Positions 9,620 to 18,464 of a stretch of 44,075 nucleotides of DNA are shown here, piece after piece; position 1 is the stretch's first letter; each line of letters begins with the position of its first letter. The notes beneath the pieces were generated by a model. It did not search any database. It saw only the letters and a program-made list of their open reading frames with translations, and had not been told where the DNA came from. Both the position numbers and the translations under genes were made by a program. This stretch comes from Hyphococcus sp. (GTDB taxonomy: Bacteria; Pseudomonadota; Alphaproteobacteria; Caulobacterales; Parvularculaceae), in assembly GCA_013002535.1 (NCBI GenBank), contig JABDJK010000097.1:1-44075 (forward strand), written 5' to 3'.

Positions 9620-9663
9620 GAAGGTCCATCTAACAGGACATTCCGAGTTTTATATTCTTTCAT
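9592..9663 (-). other. short ATG-led frame overlapping the small ORF out of phase
   Basis: It encodes 23 residues beginning MKEYKTRNVLLDG and ends at the stop at 9592-9594. It enters the region of the 9422-9619 frame one base out of phase. One indel near 9615-9625 would join the two into a single protein of about 80 residues starting with a proper ATG. That join is hypothetical. Confidence 0.25.
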
Positions 9664-10005
9664 AGTTGATCCACTTGGTATCAACGAACATGAATGAACT
9701 AATCCCAACATAGTAGGTAATTAAGAGACGCTTCCAAAATTTATTGGTCATTCTACCAACCTCGCCTAATCAGCAACCAATTCGCGCATAGTGCGTGCTC
9801 GGAGCCCTTTTGACTTTTTCCACATCAACAATTTAATGGTCATGGAAACGAAGTTAGACGATCCCCACCCCAAATTCGAAGAACGAAATTCGAACTCCCT
9901 TTTTAAGGGTATGCGGCGCTCGTCCCCCTTGAAAAGCGGGACCGCTGCAAAGCATCGAGGGGGATCATTAATCGAGCCCGCTGTTCAGATTTGTGCTTAG
10001 CCTTC
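9664..10005. other. intergenic stretch with little content
   Basis: This 342-nt AT-richer stretch has no gene I can support. A 69-codon plus-strand frame at 9791-10000 has no Shine-Dalgarno and an implausible composition. The only structure I see is the palindrome at 9923-9964 and two TTCGAA sites near 9880-9895. Confidence 0.5.
9923..9964. repeat. extragenic palindrome (REP-like)
   Basis: TCCCCCT (9923-9929) pairs with AGGGGGA (9958-9964), and an inner AGCGG/CCGCT hairpin lies between them. The layout resembles small extragenic palindromes widespread in proteobacterial genomes. Only one copy of this exact type is in the window, so family membership is inferred. Confidence 0.5.
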
Positions 10006-10617
10006 TTAGTACCACTCGGTAATCTCCTCTACATCCGGTCTTGCGCGTTCGCGAGGGTCGTCCTCGGCGGCGCCCATATAGATGAAACCGGCGATGCGTT
10101 CGTTTTCTGCTAGACCCAGTTCCGTCGTGACACGCGCGTCAACCGCATACCATTCTGTGATCCATTGCGCGGCGTAGCCGTGACCGCTGGCGGCGAGCAG
10201 TAAATTGTAACAGGCGACGCCCGATGTCAGTTGCTGCTCCCAGACCGGGGTTTTGTGTTCCGGATTGACCGACGAGACCACGCCGACGACCAACGGCGCG
10301 CGCGTGAACCGCGCCCTCTCCAGTTCAATTTCTTTGTCGCTGGCGCCCGGCTGGTTCGCGGCGTGGACCGTCGCCAGCAAGTCACCAATTCGTTCACGCG
10401 CTTCGTCTTCAAAAACAATAAAACGAAACGGCGCAACGCATCGATGGTCCGGAACTCGCGCAGCGATCTCCAGCATATCGGCGATTTCAGACTTTGACGG
10501 ACCCGGCCCGGTCATGGTCTTCACCGTCGTGGACCGGCGCCGGCGCAGCACCTGTAAGAGTTCCTCGCTGCCCGTCGCCGCCGGCAAAATCTCGCCAAAT
10601 TCCGGTTTTGTACTCAT
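10006..10617 (-). CDS. nitroreductase family protein (YdjA-like)
   Basis: A 203-residue FMN-dependent oxidoreductase of the nitroreductase superfamily, cytoplasmic and probably homodimeric. Seen: the N-terminal RRRRSTTVK flavin-binding region, RVPDHRCVAPFRFIVF typical of the YdjA branch, and AAQWITEWYAVD near the C-terminal part of the fold. Length fits. The Shine-Dalgarno AAGGA lies about 8 nt upstream of the ATG. It diverges from the E1 gene. The natural substrate cannot be told from sequence; the family reduces nitro compounds or quinone-like acceptors with NAD(P)H. Confidence 0.88.
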   Translation of the reverse strand: MSTKPEFGEILPAATGSEELLQVLRRRRSTTVKTMTGPGPSKSEIADMLEIAARVPDHRCVAPFRFIVFEDEARERIGDLLATVHAANQPGASDKEIELERARFTRAPLVVGVVSSVNPEHKTPVWEQQLTSGVACYNLLLAASGHGYAAQWITEWYAVDARVTTELGLAENERIAGFIYMGAAEDDPRERARPDVEEITEWY

Positions 10618-10744
10618 GTTCCGTTTCCTTTGGTCTTTAGCCTTGGCAAATCGGCGACGCCTGCTAAGGAGGCCCCTCGCGCGCCTCGCCTACACGTTGG
10701 GGCGCGCCCATGTCCAGATTGATTACGACCGGAACCCTATTGCC

Positions 10745-12940
10745 ATGGCTGGCGCTATCGCCTCATTCGCCGACGGATTTCTAGAACGCCTCAGCGCAGG
10801 GAAAATCCCCGCCCCGCTCACCAACACGACGCTGGACGAGGCGGGCCTCGATGTCCGCGCCCTCACCCACCTTTTTCAATCGCAGCTGTTCAGCCGCCGT
10901 CTTGATCTTGAAGCGCGCCGGCTGGGCGCCGAAAAGCGCGGGTTTTATTCCATCGGTTCATCGGGGCACGAGGGCAACGCCGCCGTCGCCCGCGCCTTCC
11001 GCACCAGCGACATGGCGTTCCTGCATTATCGCAGCGGCGCGTTCCTGATTGAGCGCGCCAGGCGTGAGCCCGGCGAAATGCCGATCTGGAATATGGCGTT
11101 ATCATTTGTGGCGTCGAGCGAAGACCCGATCTCCGGCGGGCGGCATAAAGTCATTGGCTCGAAATCATTGTTTGTCCCGCCGCAAACCAGCACCATCGCC
11201 TCGCACCTGCCGAAAGCCGTCGGCGCGGCGTTCTCCATCGCCCTCGCGCGAACCCAGCGCAAAGATGATGCGGTGATGCCTCACAACGCCATCGCGATCT
11301 GTTCGTTCGGCGACGCGTCGTCCAATCATTCAACAGCGCAAGGCGCCATCAATACTGCGGCGCTCACTGGTTATCGCGGCCTGCCCTTGCCGCTTTTGTT
11401 CGTCTGCGAAGACAACGGTATTGGCATTTCGGTCAAAACGCCGGACGGATGGATCACCGCGAATTACGGCGCACGCCCCGGCCTGAAGTATTTTTCCGGC
11501 GACGGCCGCGACGTGGTCGATGCCTATCGCGCAAGCGTAGAAGCGGAAAATTTTATTCGAGGCCGCCGCGCGCCTGCGTTTTTGCATATACGCACCGTAC
11601 GCCTCATGGGCCATGCGGGTTCAGACGTGGAACAAAGCTATCGCGACCGGCGCGAGATCGAGATCGAAGCTGATCAGGATCCGCTCCTTCATTCTGCGCG
11701 GCGCTTGATCGACGCCGGCGCAGCGTCCCGCGACGACATCCTCGCGCTTTACGAGAAAACAACGGCGCAAATCCGTAATGTCATGGAAATGGCGTGTACG
11801 CGGCCGAAACTTTCGAGCGCCGAAGAAGTCGTCAAACCGCTCAACGCCTCGCCGGCCTATATTCGCCGCAGCCGTAAAGGCGAAATGCTGCCCGCCGCGC
11901 CTAACGACGCCCGCACTAAGTCCGAACCACAACATATGTCGCGGCTCATTTCTCTTACTCTCGCAGAGCAGATGGAACGCGATTGCGACATCGCCGTCTT
12001 CGGCGAGGACGTCGCCAAAAAAGGCGGCGTCTATGGCGCGACAACACGATTGCAACAGAAATTCGGACCTGCGCGCGTCTTCGATACGCCGCTTGATGAG
12101 CAGACAATCTTAGGCATGGCGATCGGTCTCGCCCATAACGGATTTATTCCGTGTCCGGAAATTCAATTCCTCGCCTATGCCCACAATGCCGAGGATCAAA
12201 TTCGCGGCGAGGCAGCATCGCTCTCTTTTTTTTCTAATGGTCAATATGATAACCCGATGGTCATCCGCGTGGCGGGTCTGGCCTATCAGAAAGGCTTCGG
12301 GGGCCATTTTCATAACGACAACTCGGTCGCCGTTTTTCGCGATATTCCCGGCGTCATTCTTGCTTGCCCGTCGTCTGGCGAGGAAGCCGTTAAAATGATG
12401 CGCGAGGCGTTTCGTCTGGCGCGCAATGAACGCCGCGTCGTCGTGTTTGTCGAACCAATAGCGCTTTACGGAACTAAAGACCTCCACAGTGACGGCGACG
12501 GCGAAATGAGCGCTGTCTTCGAGAATATCGATGGCGATGCATTATTCGGCGACATCAATCTGATTGGCAAAGGCAAAGAACTCGCCATCGTTACGTATGG
12601 CAACGGAACATATCTTTCACGCCGCGCTGAAAAGCGCCTGTCGCAAAGCGGCGTCGACGCTCGCATCATTGATTTGCGCTGGCTGACGCCTTTGCCGACG
12701 GCGTCCATAATCAAGGCGATCGGCGCCTGCAAACACGTATTGATCGTCGATGAATGCCGAAAAACCGGCGGACCGGCCGAAGAAATCATGACGGCGCTTT
12801 ACGAGAATGGCAGCAAACAGAAAATGGCGCGAATTGCGGGGATCGATACTTTTATTCCGCTCGGCCCGGCGGCGGACACAGTGCTTGTCAGCGAAGACGG
12901 CATTGTTGATGCGGCGCTCGCTCTAATCGGAAAACCATAG
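10745..12940 (+). CDS. fused alpha/beta E1 component of a branched-chain 2-oxoacid dehydrogenase
   Basis: A 731-residue thiamine-diphosphate enzyme joining the E1 alpha and E1 beta subunits in one chain. The alpha part spans about residues 1-390. It has the ThDP motif beginning GDASSNHSTAQ and ending CEDNGIGIS, and the RTVRLMGHAGSD region. The beta part starts at about residue 398 (MSRLISLTLAEQMERD) and includes FGEDVAKKGGVYGAT, FDTPLDEQTILGMAIG and a C-terminal transketolase-like domain. Known role of the family: decarboxylate 2-oxo acids and pass the acyl group to a lipoylated E2. No E2 or E3 gene is in the window. The start is uncertain: ATG 10745 is given, ATG 10616 is in frame upstream but overlaps the diverging nitroreductase start, and a TTG lies between; none has a convincing Shine-Dalgarno. 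It stops 2 nt before the FabD-like gene, so the two are translationally coupled. Confidence 0.88.
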   Translation: MAGAIASFADGFLERLSAGKIPAPLTNTTLDEAGLDVRALTHLFQSQLFSRRLDLEARRLGAEKRGFYSIGSSGHEGNAAVARAFRTSDMAFLHYRSGAFLIERARREPGEMPIWNMALSFVASSEDPISGGRHKVIGSKSLFVPPQTSTIASHLPKAVGAAFSIALARTQRKDDAVMPHNAIAICSFGDASSNHSTAQGAINTAALTGYRGLPLPLLFVCEDNGIGISVKTPDGWITANYGARPGLKYFSGDGRDVVDAYRASVEAENFIRGRRAPAFLHIRTVRLMGHAGSDVEQSYRDRREIEIEADQDPLLHSARRLIDAGAASRDDILALYEKTTAQIRNVMEMACTRPKLSSAEEVVKPLNASPAYIRRSRKGEMLPAAPNDARTKSEPQHMSRLISLTLAEQMERDCDIAVFGEDVAKKGGVYGATTRLQQKFGPARVFDTPLDEQTILGMAIGLAHNGFIPCPEIQFLAYAHNAEDQIRGEAASLSFFSNGQYDNPMVIRVAGLAYQKGFGGHFHNDNSVAVFRDIPGVILACPSSGEEAVKMMREAFRLARNERRVVVFVEPIALYGTKDLHSDGDGEMSAVFENIDGDALFGDINLIGKGKELAIVTYGNGTYLSRRAEKRLSQSGVDARIIDLRWLTPLPTASIIKAIGACKHVLIVDECRKTGGPAEEIMTALYENGSKQKMARIAGIDTFIPLGPAADTVLVSEDGIVDAALALIGKP

Positions 12941-12942
12941 TC

Positions 12943-13986
12943 ATGAGCGGCAAAAAAAAACAAACCGCCGTCGTCATATTTCCGGGTCGCGGAACCTACG
13001 GCAAGGACGAGCTTGGTTATATCGATCGTTTTCACTCAGACCGCCGCGAATTTATTGCTTGCGTCGATGAATGGCGCGAGAGTCAACATCACGAGCCGAT
13101 ATCTGTACTCGACGCTGCTGACAAATATTTAACCTCACGCCATGCTTCGAGTATCAACGCGTCGGCGTTGATCTATGCCTGCGCCCTCGCCGACTATGCG
13201 GCGATCGATCGCGATCAATACGAAATCATGGCGATCTGCGGCAACTCCCTCGGCTGGTATCTCACCCTCGCTGGCGCGGGCGCAGTGAATGAAGCAAACG
13301 CCATCCGCCTTGTCGACACCATGGGTTCGCTGATGGAGGATAAAGGCGTCGGCGGTCAATTGATCTATCCGTTTGTTGACGAGAACTGGCGCGAGTCTCG
13401 CGAAAACAATATCGCAATTTCAGAAGCCCTTCACGCCGGACGCACGGAGGGTCAGGCGTTTCTTTCCATCCGTCTTGGCGGCATGGCAGTTCTAGCGGGC
13501 GACGACGCGGGGATGGCGGCGATGGAAAAATCCCTTCCCGAAGCCGAAGGGCGATATCCGTTCCGCCTTGCGCGTCACGCGGCGTTTCACACGCCGTTGC
13601 TGGAACATGTCTCGGCGGCCGCGTTTGATACACTGCCACAGGACATGTTGGAAACGCCAGTTATCCCGATGATCGACGGTCGTGGCGCGGTCTGGTCGCC
13701 GGGATCATCTGAACTGAATGCGCTTTATCAATACACATTCGGCGAACAGATCACGACGACGTACGACTTTTCAAAATCAGTCGAAGTCGCGATCAAAGAA
13801 TTTGCGCCGGACAAACTGATCCTCGCCGGCCCCGGATCGACCTTGGGCGCGCCCATCGCGCAGGAACTCATCCGTCATAAATGGTTGGGACTAAGGTCGA
13901 AGTCGGTTTTCTCCGAGCGCCAGAAAAATGACCCGTTCCTGCTGGCTATGGGCCGCCACGATCAGCGGAGATTGGTCACGAGCTAG
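12943..13986 (+). CDS. FabD-like acyltransferase with atypical active-site motif
   Basis: A 347-residue protein resembling malonyl-CoA:ACP transacylase. Seen: an N-terminal FPGRG in place of the usual PGQG; the nucleophile elbow G-N-S102-L-G-W, where FabD normally has GHSLGE; an Arg in the following helix (AIRLVDTMG); and the catalytic His216 in AAFHTPLL. So Ser and His are kept, but the residue before the Ser is Asn, not His. Substrate choice may differ from malonyl. It begins 2 nt after the E1 fusion gene, pointing to joint expression. One idea is transfer of branched acyl groups, which is inference. An A9 run (12952-12960) sits in codons 4-6. Confidence 0.8.
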   Translation: MSGKKKQTAVVIFPGRGTYGKDELGYIDRFHSDRREFIACVDEWRESQHHEPISVLDAADKYLTSRHASSINASALIYACALADYAAIDRDQYEIMAICGNSLGWYLTLAGAGAVNEANAIRLVDTMGSLMEDKGVGGQLIYPFVDENWRESRENNIAISEALHAGRTEGQAFLSIRLGGMAVLAGDDAGMAAMEKSLPEAEGRYPFRLARHAAFHTPLLEHVSAAAFDTLPQDMLETPVIPMIDGRGAVWSPGSSELNALYQYTFGEQITTTYDFSKSVEVAIKEFAPDKLILAGPGSTLGAPIAQELIRHKWLGLRSKSVFSERQKNDPFLLAMGRHDQRRLVTS

Positions 13987-14125
13987 CGCGACATCTTTTA
14001 TTTTCTGTCTCGCCACGGCTTGCCCGTGGAATCGATCACCGGAAATTGCAGTGCATATTGAACGCTCAGGTGATGGACCCTGCAGTTAGACCGCAGGGAG
14101 GCAATCAAAGCTATACTATCTGAAA
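13987..14125. other. convergent intergenic region with two hairpins
   Basis: Two inverted repeats lie between converging genes: CCACGG/CCGTGG at 14013-14029 (5-nt loop) and CCCTGC/GCAGGG at 14078-14098. Neither is followed by a T tract on either strand, so they are not classical intrinsic terminators. Confidence 0.4.
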
Positions 14126-15238
14126 TTACCCAAAATACTTCGCCATCACATTGAGATGCTCGCGGGCGAAGCTACGGCAGCGCTCAGGCGACCAGCCAAC
14201 GTCAGGCTTCGGGTTTACTTTCGCGTCCTTGAACGGCATCTCCAGCGTCATGGCGAGACAGCGCCAGGTCTCGCCGACATAATTGGTCGCGATATCAAGG
14301 TTCGCGTTGCCGGGCGGCGGCGTCGGATAGCCTTCTTTGTCCTGAAAGTCTTTGCTCTCTTTGAGCAGTAAGTCGGAAAAGTGGTTGAAACGCGCCGCGT
14401 CTTCATCGGTCCATGACGGAACGTTTTCTGCGCTGTCGAGGAAGTTGTTCGCAATTGCTTCATCGCCGTGGACGTCAAGAAAGAAGTCAACGCCGGTCTC
14501 GCGCATTTTCTCACGCACAAGATAAACTTCCGGGCTTTTGTCCATGGTCGTATTGCGCCACGCGCGATTAAGATCGATGCCCGCGGCGTTCGTACGCAAA
14601 TGCCCGCGCGCACTGCCATCGAGATTCATGCACGGGATGATATGAACCGTCGCAAAATTTCGTAAGGCGCCGGCGGCGGCGTTTGATTCGTCACACAGCG
14701 CTGGCAAGAAACCTTCCATCCACCAAGAGCCCATGGTCTCACCCGGATGCTGGCGCGCAATCACCCAAAGCTGTTTTTCGCCTTCGCCGAATTTGAAATA
14801 GTCGATATCTTGTCCGTCGAGGGTTTGCCCGATTATCGCATGTTCAAGCGCCGCGGACTTTTTGGTCTCTGCCATGAACTCGCGATATCGCGTCGTCGGA
14901 TACGCCGCGAAATATGCGTAATAGACCGTGTCCGCTGACGGCGCATCGCTTATAGTCAAGACATCGTCGGCGTAACTGGTCTCAACCCGCGTCCATTTCT
15001 CGCCGTCCGTTGACGTGACGGCATTATAGTTCTTCCAGCCGCCAAGATAAGACGCTTTCGCCGCGTTCTTGATGCGCATGGTGAGGCTGTAACCCTCAGC
15101 GCCATCGACGCGATAATAAAACCACTGAAAGAAGTCTGCTTTTCCGTCCGGCTTGATGCGCAACTCGATATTGCCAGGATCGTCTGCAGTCCCGCAGTCG
15201 ATATTGCCGTGGTCAAAGTCACTCGTAATTTTAATCAT
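14126..15238 (-). CDS. M14 family zinc carboxypeptidase, cytosolic type
   Basis: A 370-residue protein of the M14 family, closest in architecture to cytosolic carboxypeptidases: an N-terminal beta-sandwich domain (about residues 1-125) before the catalytic domain. Zinc ligands are visible as H164 and E167 in HPGET and H257 in DVHGDE. The catalytic Glu333 lies in TLEMPFKD, and the substrate-binding NLDGSARGHLRTN and DLNR segments lie between. No signal peptide, so cytoplasmic. A GGGAG Shine-Dalgarno lies 6 nt upstream of the ATG. Bacterial members probably remove C-terminal residues from peptides or proteins; the target is unknown. Confidence 0.92.
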   Translation of the reverse strand: MIKITSDFDHGNIDCGTADDPGNIELRIKPDGKADFFQWFYYRVDGAEGYSLTMRIKNAAKASYLGGWKNYNAVTSTDGEKWTRVETSYADDVLTISDAPSADTVYYAYFAAYPTTRYREFMAETKKSAALEHAIIGQTLDGQDIDYFKFGEGEKQLWVIARQHPGETMGSWWMEGFLPALCDESNAAAGALRNFATVHIIPCMNLDGSARGHLRTNAAGIDLNRAWRNTTMDKSPEVYLVREKMRETGVDFFLDVHGDEAIANNFLDSAENVPSWTDEDAARFNHFSDLLLKESKDFQDKEGYPTPPPGNANLDIATNYVGETWRCLAMTLEMPFKDAKVNPKPDVGWSPERCRSFAREHLNVMAKYFG

Positions 15239-15296
15239 TGGTCTCCCTCAGGGCGAAATTTAATACGCAACAAAATGCGCCGCCCCTGGGACGGAC

Positions 15297-15320
15297 CGGG
15301 CGAATTACACTGCTCGCCCG
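15297..15320. other. hairpin between the M14 and aspS genes
   Basis: CGGGCGA (15297-15303) and TCGCCCG (15314-15320) form a perfect 7-bp stem with a 10-nt loop, just past the aspS stop. No T tract follows on the minus strand, so it is a possible but unproven transcript end. Confidence 0.4.
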
Positions 15321-15343
15321 TTAATTGCAAATTGGCTTCTAGA

Positions 15344-17146
15344 TTACTGTTTCTTCTCGACAATCGGCGGCGTTACTTTGATGTGCACATCTTTTAACTG
15401 CGCCGCATCCGGTTCGGCGGGGGCGCCGAGCAACAGGTCTTCGCCCTGCTGGTTCATTGGGAACATGGTGACTTCGCGGATATTCTCCTGTTCCGCAAGC
15501 AACATGACAATGCGTTCAAGGCCGAGCGCACACCCGCCATGGGGCGGCGCGCCATATTTGAAAGCATTCAGCATGCCGCCAAATTTCTCGTCAACGACTT
15601 CCGGCCCATAGCCGGCGATTTCGAATGCCTTGTACATAATTTCCGGACGATGGTTTCGGATAGCGCCGGAGCCCAGCTCGTAACCGTTGCAAACGATGTC
15701 GTATTGATAAGCGAGGATGTTCAGTTTTTCCTCGTCACTCGATGCGGCGTTGAGCGCTTTAAGTCCGCCCTGCGGCATCGAGAACGGATTGTGACCAAAC
15801 TCAACCTTCTTGCGCTCCTCATCCCACTCATACATCGGGAAATCGACAATCCAGCAAAGCGCAAAACTGTCCTTGTTGGTGAGTTCCATTTCCTCACCAA
15901 TCTTGACCCGCGCTTTTGCAGCGACGGCGGCAAAATCCTTCGGCAGACCGGCGAGGAAGAACGCCGCGTCGCCGGCGCCAAGCCCCAACTGTTCACGCAC
16001 CGCATCTGATCGTTCCGGACCGATGTTTTTGGCGAGCGGGCCTTTGGCCTCATTCCCGTGGCCAAACATCATATAGCCCATGCCGGGCAGGCCCTGTTTC
16101 TGCGCCCAGACATTCATTCGGTCGCAAAATGCGCGGCTGCCGCCCTTCGGCGCCGGGATCGCCCATATAACGTGGCGCTGATCGGCATCGAGAATACTTG
16201 CGAAAATTTTAAAGCCTGAACCACGGAAATGATCAGACACATCCTGCATTTCAATCGGGCAACGAAGGTCCGGCTTGTCAGTGCCGTATTTGCGCATGGC
16301 GTCTGCGTAAGTGATGAGCGGGAACGGATATTCCGTGACTTTTTTGTCGCCCGCAAACTTTGCGAATGTGTCCCGCGTTACCGGGCCAACGGCGTCAAAC
16401 ACATCGGCGCGCTCAACAAAACTCATCTCCAGATCGAGTTGGTAAAATTCGCCCGCCGACCGATCAGCCCGCGCGTCCTCATCGCGGAAACACGGCGCAA
16501 TCTGGTAATAACGATCAAAGCCGGACACCATGATCAACTGTTTGAAAATCTGCGGCGCCTGCGGCAGCGCGTAAAACTTGCCGGGGTGCAAACGAGACGG
16601 CACTAAAAAGTCCCGCGCGCCTTCCGGTGAAGACGCTGTCAGGATCGGCGTTTGAAAATCCGTAAAGCCTTTGTCTTCCATGCCGTCGCGTATTGTCTTG
16701 ATGACGGCTGAGCGAAGCATGATGTTCCGGTGCAGCGTCTCCCGGCGCAGATCGAGATACCGATGCTTCATCCGAATGTCTTCCGGATAATCCGGCTCAC
16801 CGAATACCGGCAGCGGGAGATCATCAGCCGCCGACAGGACCTCAAATTTCTCCAGGCGGATTTCAACTTCGCCCGTCGGCAGGTTCGGATTGATGACCTC
16901 GTCGTCGCGGGCAATGACCTTGCCCTCAACGCGGATAACGCTTTCCTGACGAACTGCCTCAACGTCCGCAAAGAACGTCGCTTCCGGCTCAACGACAAGT
17001 TGCGTCAGCCCGTGGTGGTCACGCAGGTCGATGAACAAGAGCCCGCCATGGTCGCGCTTGCGGTGGACCCAGCCTGAAAGACGGACTGTCTCCCCGACTT
17101 CAGATTTGCGTAATTCGCCACAATGATGGCTTCGATAGGCGTGCAT
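15344..17146 (-). CDS. aspS: aspartyl-tRNA synthetase
   Basis: A 600-residue class IIb synthetase of the bacterial type, charging tRNA-Asp (and possibly tRNA-Asn, as many bacterial AspRS are non-discriminating). Seen: an N-terminal OB-fold anticodon-binding domain ([19 protein letters not shown]), motif 2 ([22 protein letters not shown]), the bacterial insertion domain, and motif 3 ending [14 protein letters not shown]. Length is normal. The ATG at 17146 is chosen because AspRS proteins begin near MHAYRSH and AGGA lies just upstream; the frame is open 54 codons further without support. It diverges from rnd. Confidence 0.97.
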   Translation of the reverse strand: MHAYRSHHCGELRKSEVGETVRLSGWVHRKRDHGGLLFIDLRDHHGLTQLVVEPEATFFADVEAVRQESVIRVEGKVIARDDEVINPNLPTGEVEIRLEKFEVLSAADDLPLPVFGEPDYPEDIRMKHRYLDLRRETLHRNIMLRSAVIKTIRDGMEDKGFTDFQTPILTASSPEGARDFLVPSRLHPGKFYALPQAPQIFKQLIMVSGFDRYYQIAPCFRDEDARADRSAGEFYQLDLEMSFVERADVFDAVGPVTRDTFAKFAGDKKVTEYPFPLITYADAMRKYGTDKPDLRCPIEMQDVSDHFRGSGFKIFASILDADQRHVIWAIPAPKGGSRAFCDRMNVWAQKQGLPGMGYMMFGHGNEAKGPLAKNIGPERSDAVREQLGLGAGDAAFFLAGLPKDFAAVAAKARVKIGEEMELTNKDSFALCWIVDFPMYEWDEERKKVEFGHNPFSMPQGGLKALNAASSDEEKLNILAYQYDIVCNGYELGSGAIRNHRPEIMYKAFEIAGYGPEVVDEKFGGMLNAFKYGAPPHGGCALGLERIVMLLAEQENIREVTMFPMNQQGEDLLLGAPAEPDAAQLKDVHIKVTPPIVEKKQ

Positions 17147-17306
17147 GGGAAATCCTGAAAAATACTTGTGAAATTGGCATCTGGTTGGCGCCGAATTGGC
17201 CTTGGGGGCGCTCATTGTCAAGCGTTCCGGCGGCTCAACGATAAAATGCGCCAGAACAGCGCTGGGTTGGTGACGGATTAACCGGTCGCTGTTAAAAGCC
17301 GCCTCC
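17147..17306. promoter_or_regulatory. divergent promoter region aspS/rnd
   Basis: 160 nt between the diverging aspS and rnd starts. It must hold both promoters, but I see no clear boxes. Two TTAA tetramers near 17278 and 17291 are 10 nt apart, not the 7-nt spacing of a CtrA site. Confidence 0.35.
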
Positions 17307-18452
17307 ATGCGAATAATAAAAACAACTAAAGACCTCGCCGAATTCTGTAATTCCCTAAAAGACGGCGAATTTGCTGCGGTCGATACCGAATTTATGCGGG
17401 AAAAGACCTATTGGCCGATCTTGTGCCTTATTCAGGTCGCCGGCATTCATGAAGAAGCGATCATCGACCCGCTGGCCGACGGCATCGATTTGGCTCCACT
17501 GCTGGAAATTCTGGGCGATCCAAAAATGGTCAAAGTTTTCCATGCTGCGCGGCAGGATCTCGAAATATTTTACCAGCTCATGGATGCTGTCCCGGCGCCG
17601 CTGTTTGACTCACAGATCGCGGCAATGGCCTGCGGCTTTGGCGATCAGGTTGGCTACGAGCCGCTGATGCGTTCCTTGCTCAATGCCAAGATCGACAAAG
17701 GCTCGCGGTTTACCGACTGGTCGCGGCGGCCTCTTACAGACGCTCAACTGCATTATGCCCTTTCTGACGTTACACATTTGCGCGAAGCCTATCCGATTTT
17801 GCTGAAATCGCTGGAAGAAAAAGAACGCGTGCACTGGGTTCAGGAAGAAGTCGATGCCCTATACGATCCCGCGCAATATTTTGTTGAACCGGCAGAAGCT
17901 TGGCGGCGGTTGAAAACGCGTAACGTGAAACAATCCGAAATCGCGACGCTGATGAAACTCGCCGAGTGGCGTGAGCGCGAAGCCCAAAAGCGGGATACGC
18001 CGCGCAATCGCATCATGAAAGATGACGGAATTTTTGAACTTTCGCGCGTTCGGCCAAAAGACAAGGATGACCTCGCGCGAGCTCGGTCCATCCCAAAAGG
18101 ATTTGAGCGTTCCGGCGCGGCCAATGGGATCCTTGCCGCCGTAAAGGCGGCGCAGGAAGTTCCAAAAGATCGACTGCCGAAAATTGAACGCACCGACAAG
18201 GCGAAGCCGCCGCCTGATGTGGTCGATCTTTTGAAGGTGCTTTTGAAACGTCAGTGTGAACACTATGGCGTCGCGCCAAAACTGATTGCGAACAGCACCG
18301 ACCTTGAGGCTATCGCTCTCAACGATGCAGCGGATGTAAAAGCGTTGTCCGGCTGGCGCCGTGAAATTTACGGCGATCAGGCGATCAAGCTGAAACACGG
18401 GCAACTGGCGCTGAAGTTAAAAGGCGGCGCGGTCGAACTGGTCGAAACCTGA
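17307..18452 (+). CDS. rnd: ribonuclease D
   Basis: A 381-residue 3'-5' exoribonuclease of the DEDD superfamily that trims tRNA and other stable RNA 3' ends. Seen: exonuclease motif I AAVDTEF near residue 24, motif [13 protein letters not shown], motif [17 protein letters not shown], then a C-terminal HRDC-type region ([21 protein letters not shown]). Length is normal. The gene converges on ppx with only 12 nt between the stops. Confidence 0.95.
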   Translation: MRIIKTTKDLAEFCNSLKDGEFAAVDTEFMREKTYWPILCLIQVAGIHEEAIIDPLADGIDLAPLLEILGDPKMVKVFHAARQDLEIFYQLMDAVPAPLFDSQIAAMACGFGDQVGYEPLMRSLLNAKIDKGSRFTDWSRRPLTDAQLHYALSDVTHLREAYPILLKSLEEKERVHWVQEEVDALYDPAQYFVEPAEAWRRLKTRNVKQSEIATLMKLAEWREREAQKRDTPRNRIMKDDGIFELSRVRPKDKDDLARARSIPKGFERSGAANGILAAVKAAQEVPKDRLPKIERTDKAKPPPDVVDLLKVLLKRQCEHYGVAPKLIANSTDLEAIALNDAADVKALSGWRREIYGDQAIKLKHGQLALKLKGGAVELVET

Positions 18453-18464
18453 TTTCGCCGACAT

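Noticed and set aside
9791-10000. 69-codon plus-strand frame
   Set aside because: No Shine-Dalgarno, runs through a palindrome, and shows no recognisable pattern.
10253-10744. Upstream extension of the E1 fusion frame
   Set aside because: Most of it overlaps the nitroreductase gene on the other strand and has shadow-like Ser/Arg-rich composition; the E1 fold starts near 10745.
14013-14098. Two hairpins as terminators for the converging FabD-like and M14 genes
   Set aside because: No T tract follows on either strand, so intrinsic termination is not supported.
17278-17295. TTAA pair upstream of rnd as a CtrA binding site
   Set aside because: The spacing between the two TTAA tetramers is 10 nt, not the 7 nt of the CtrA consensus.
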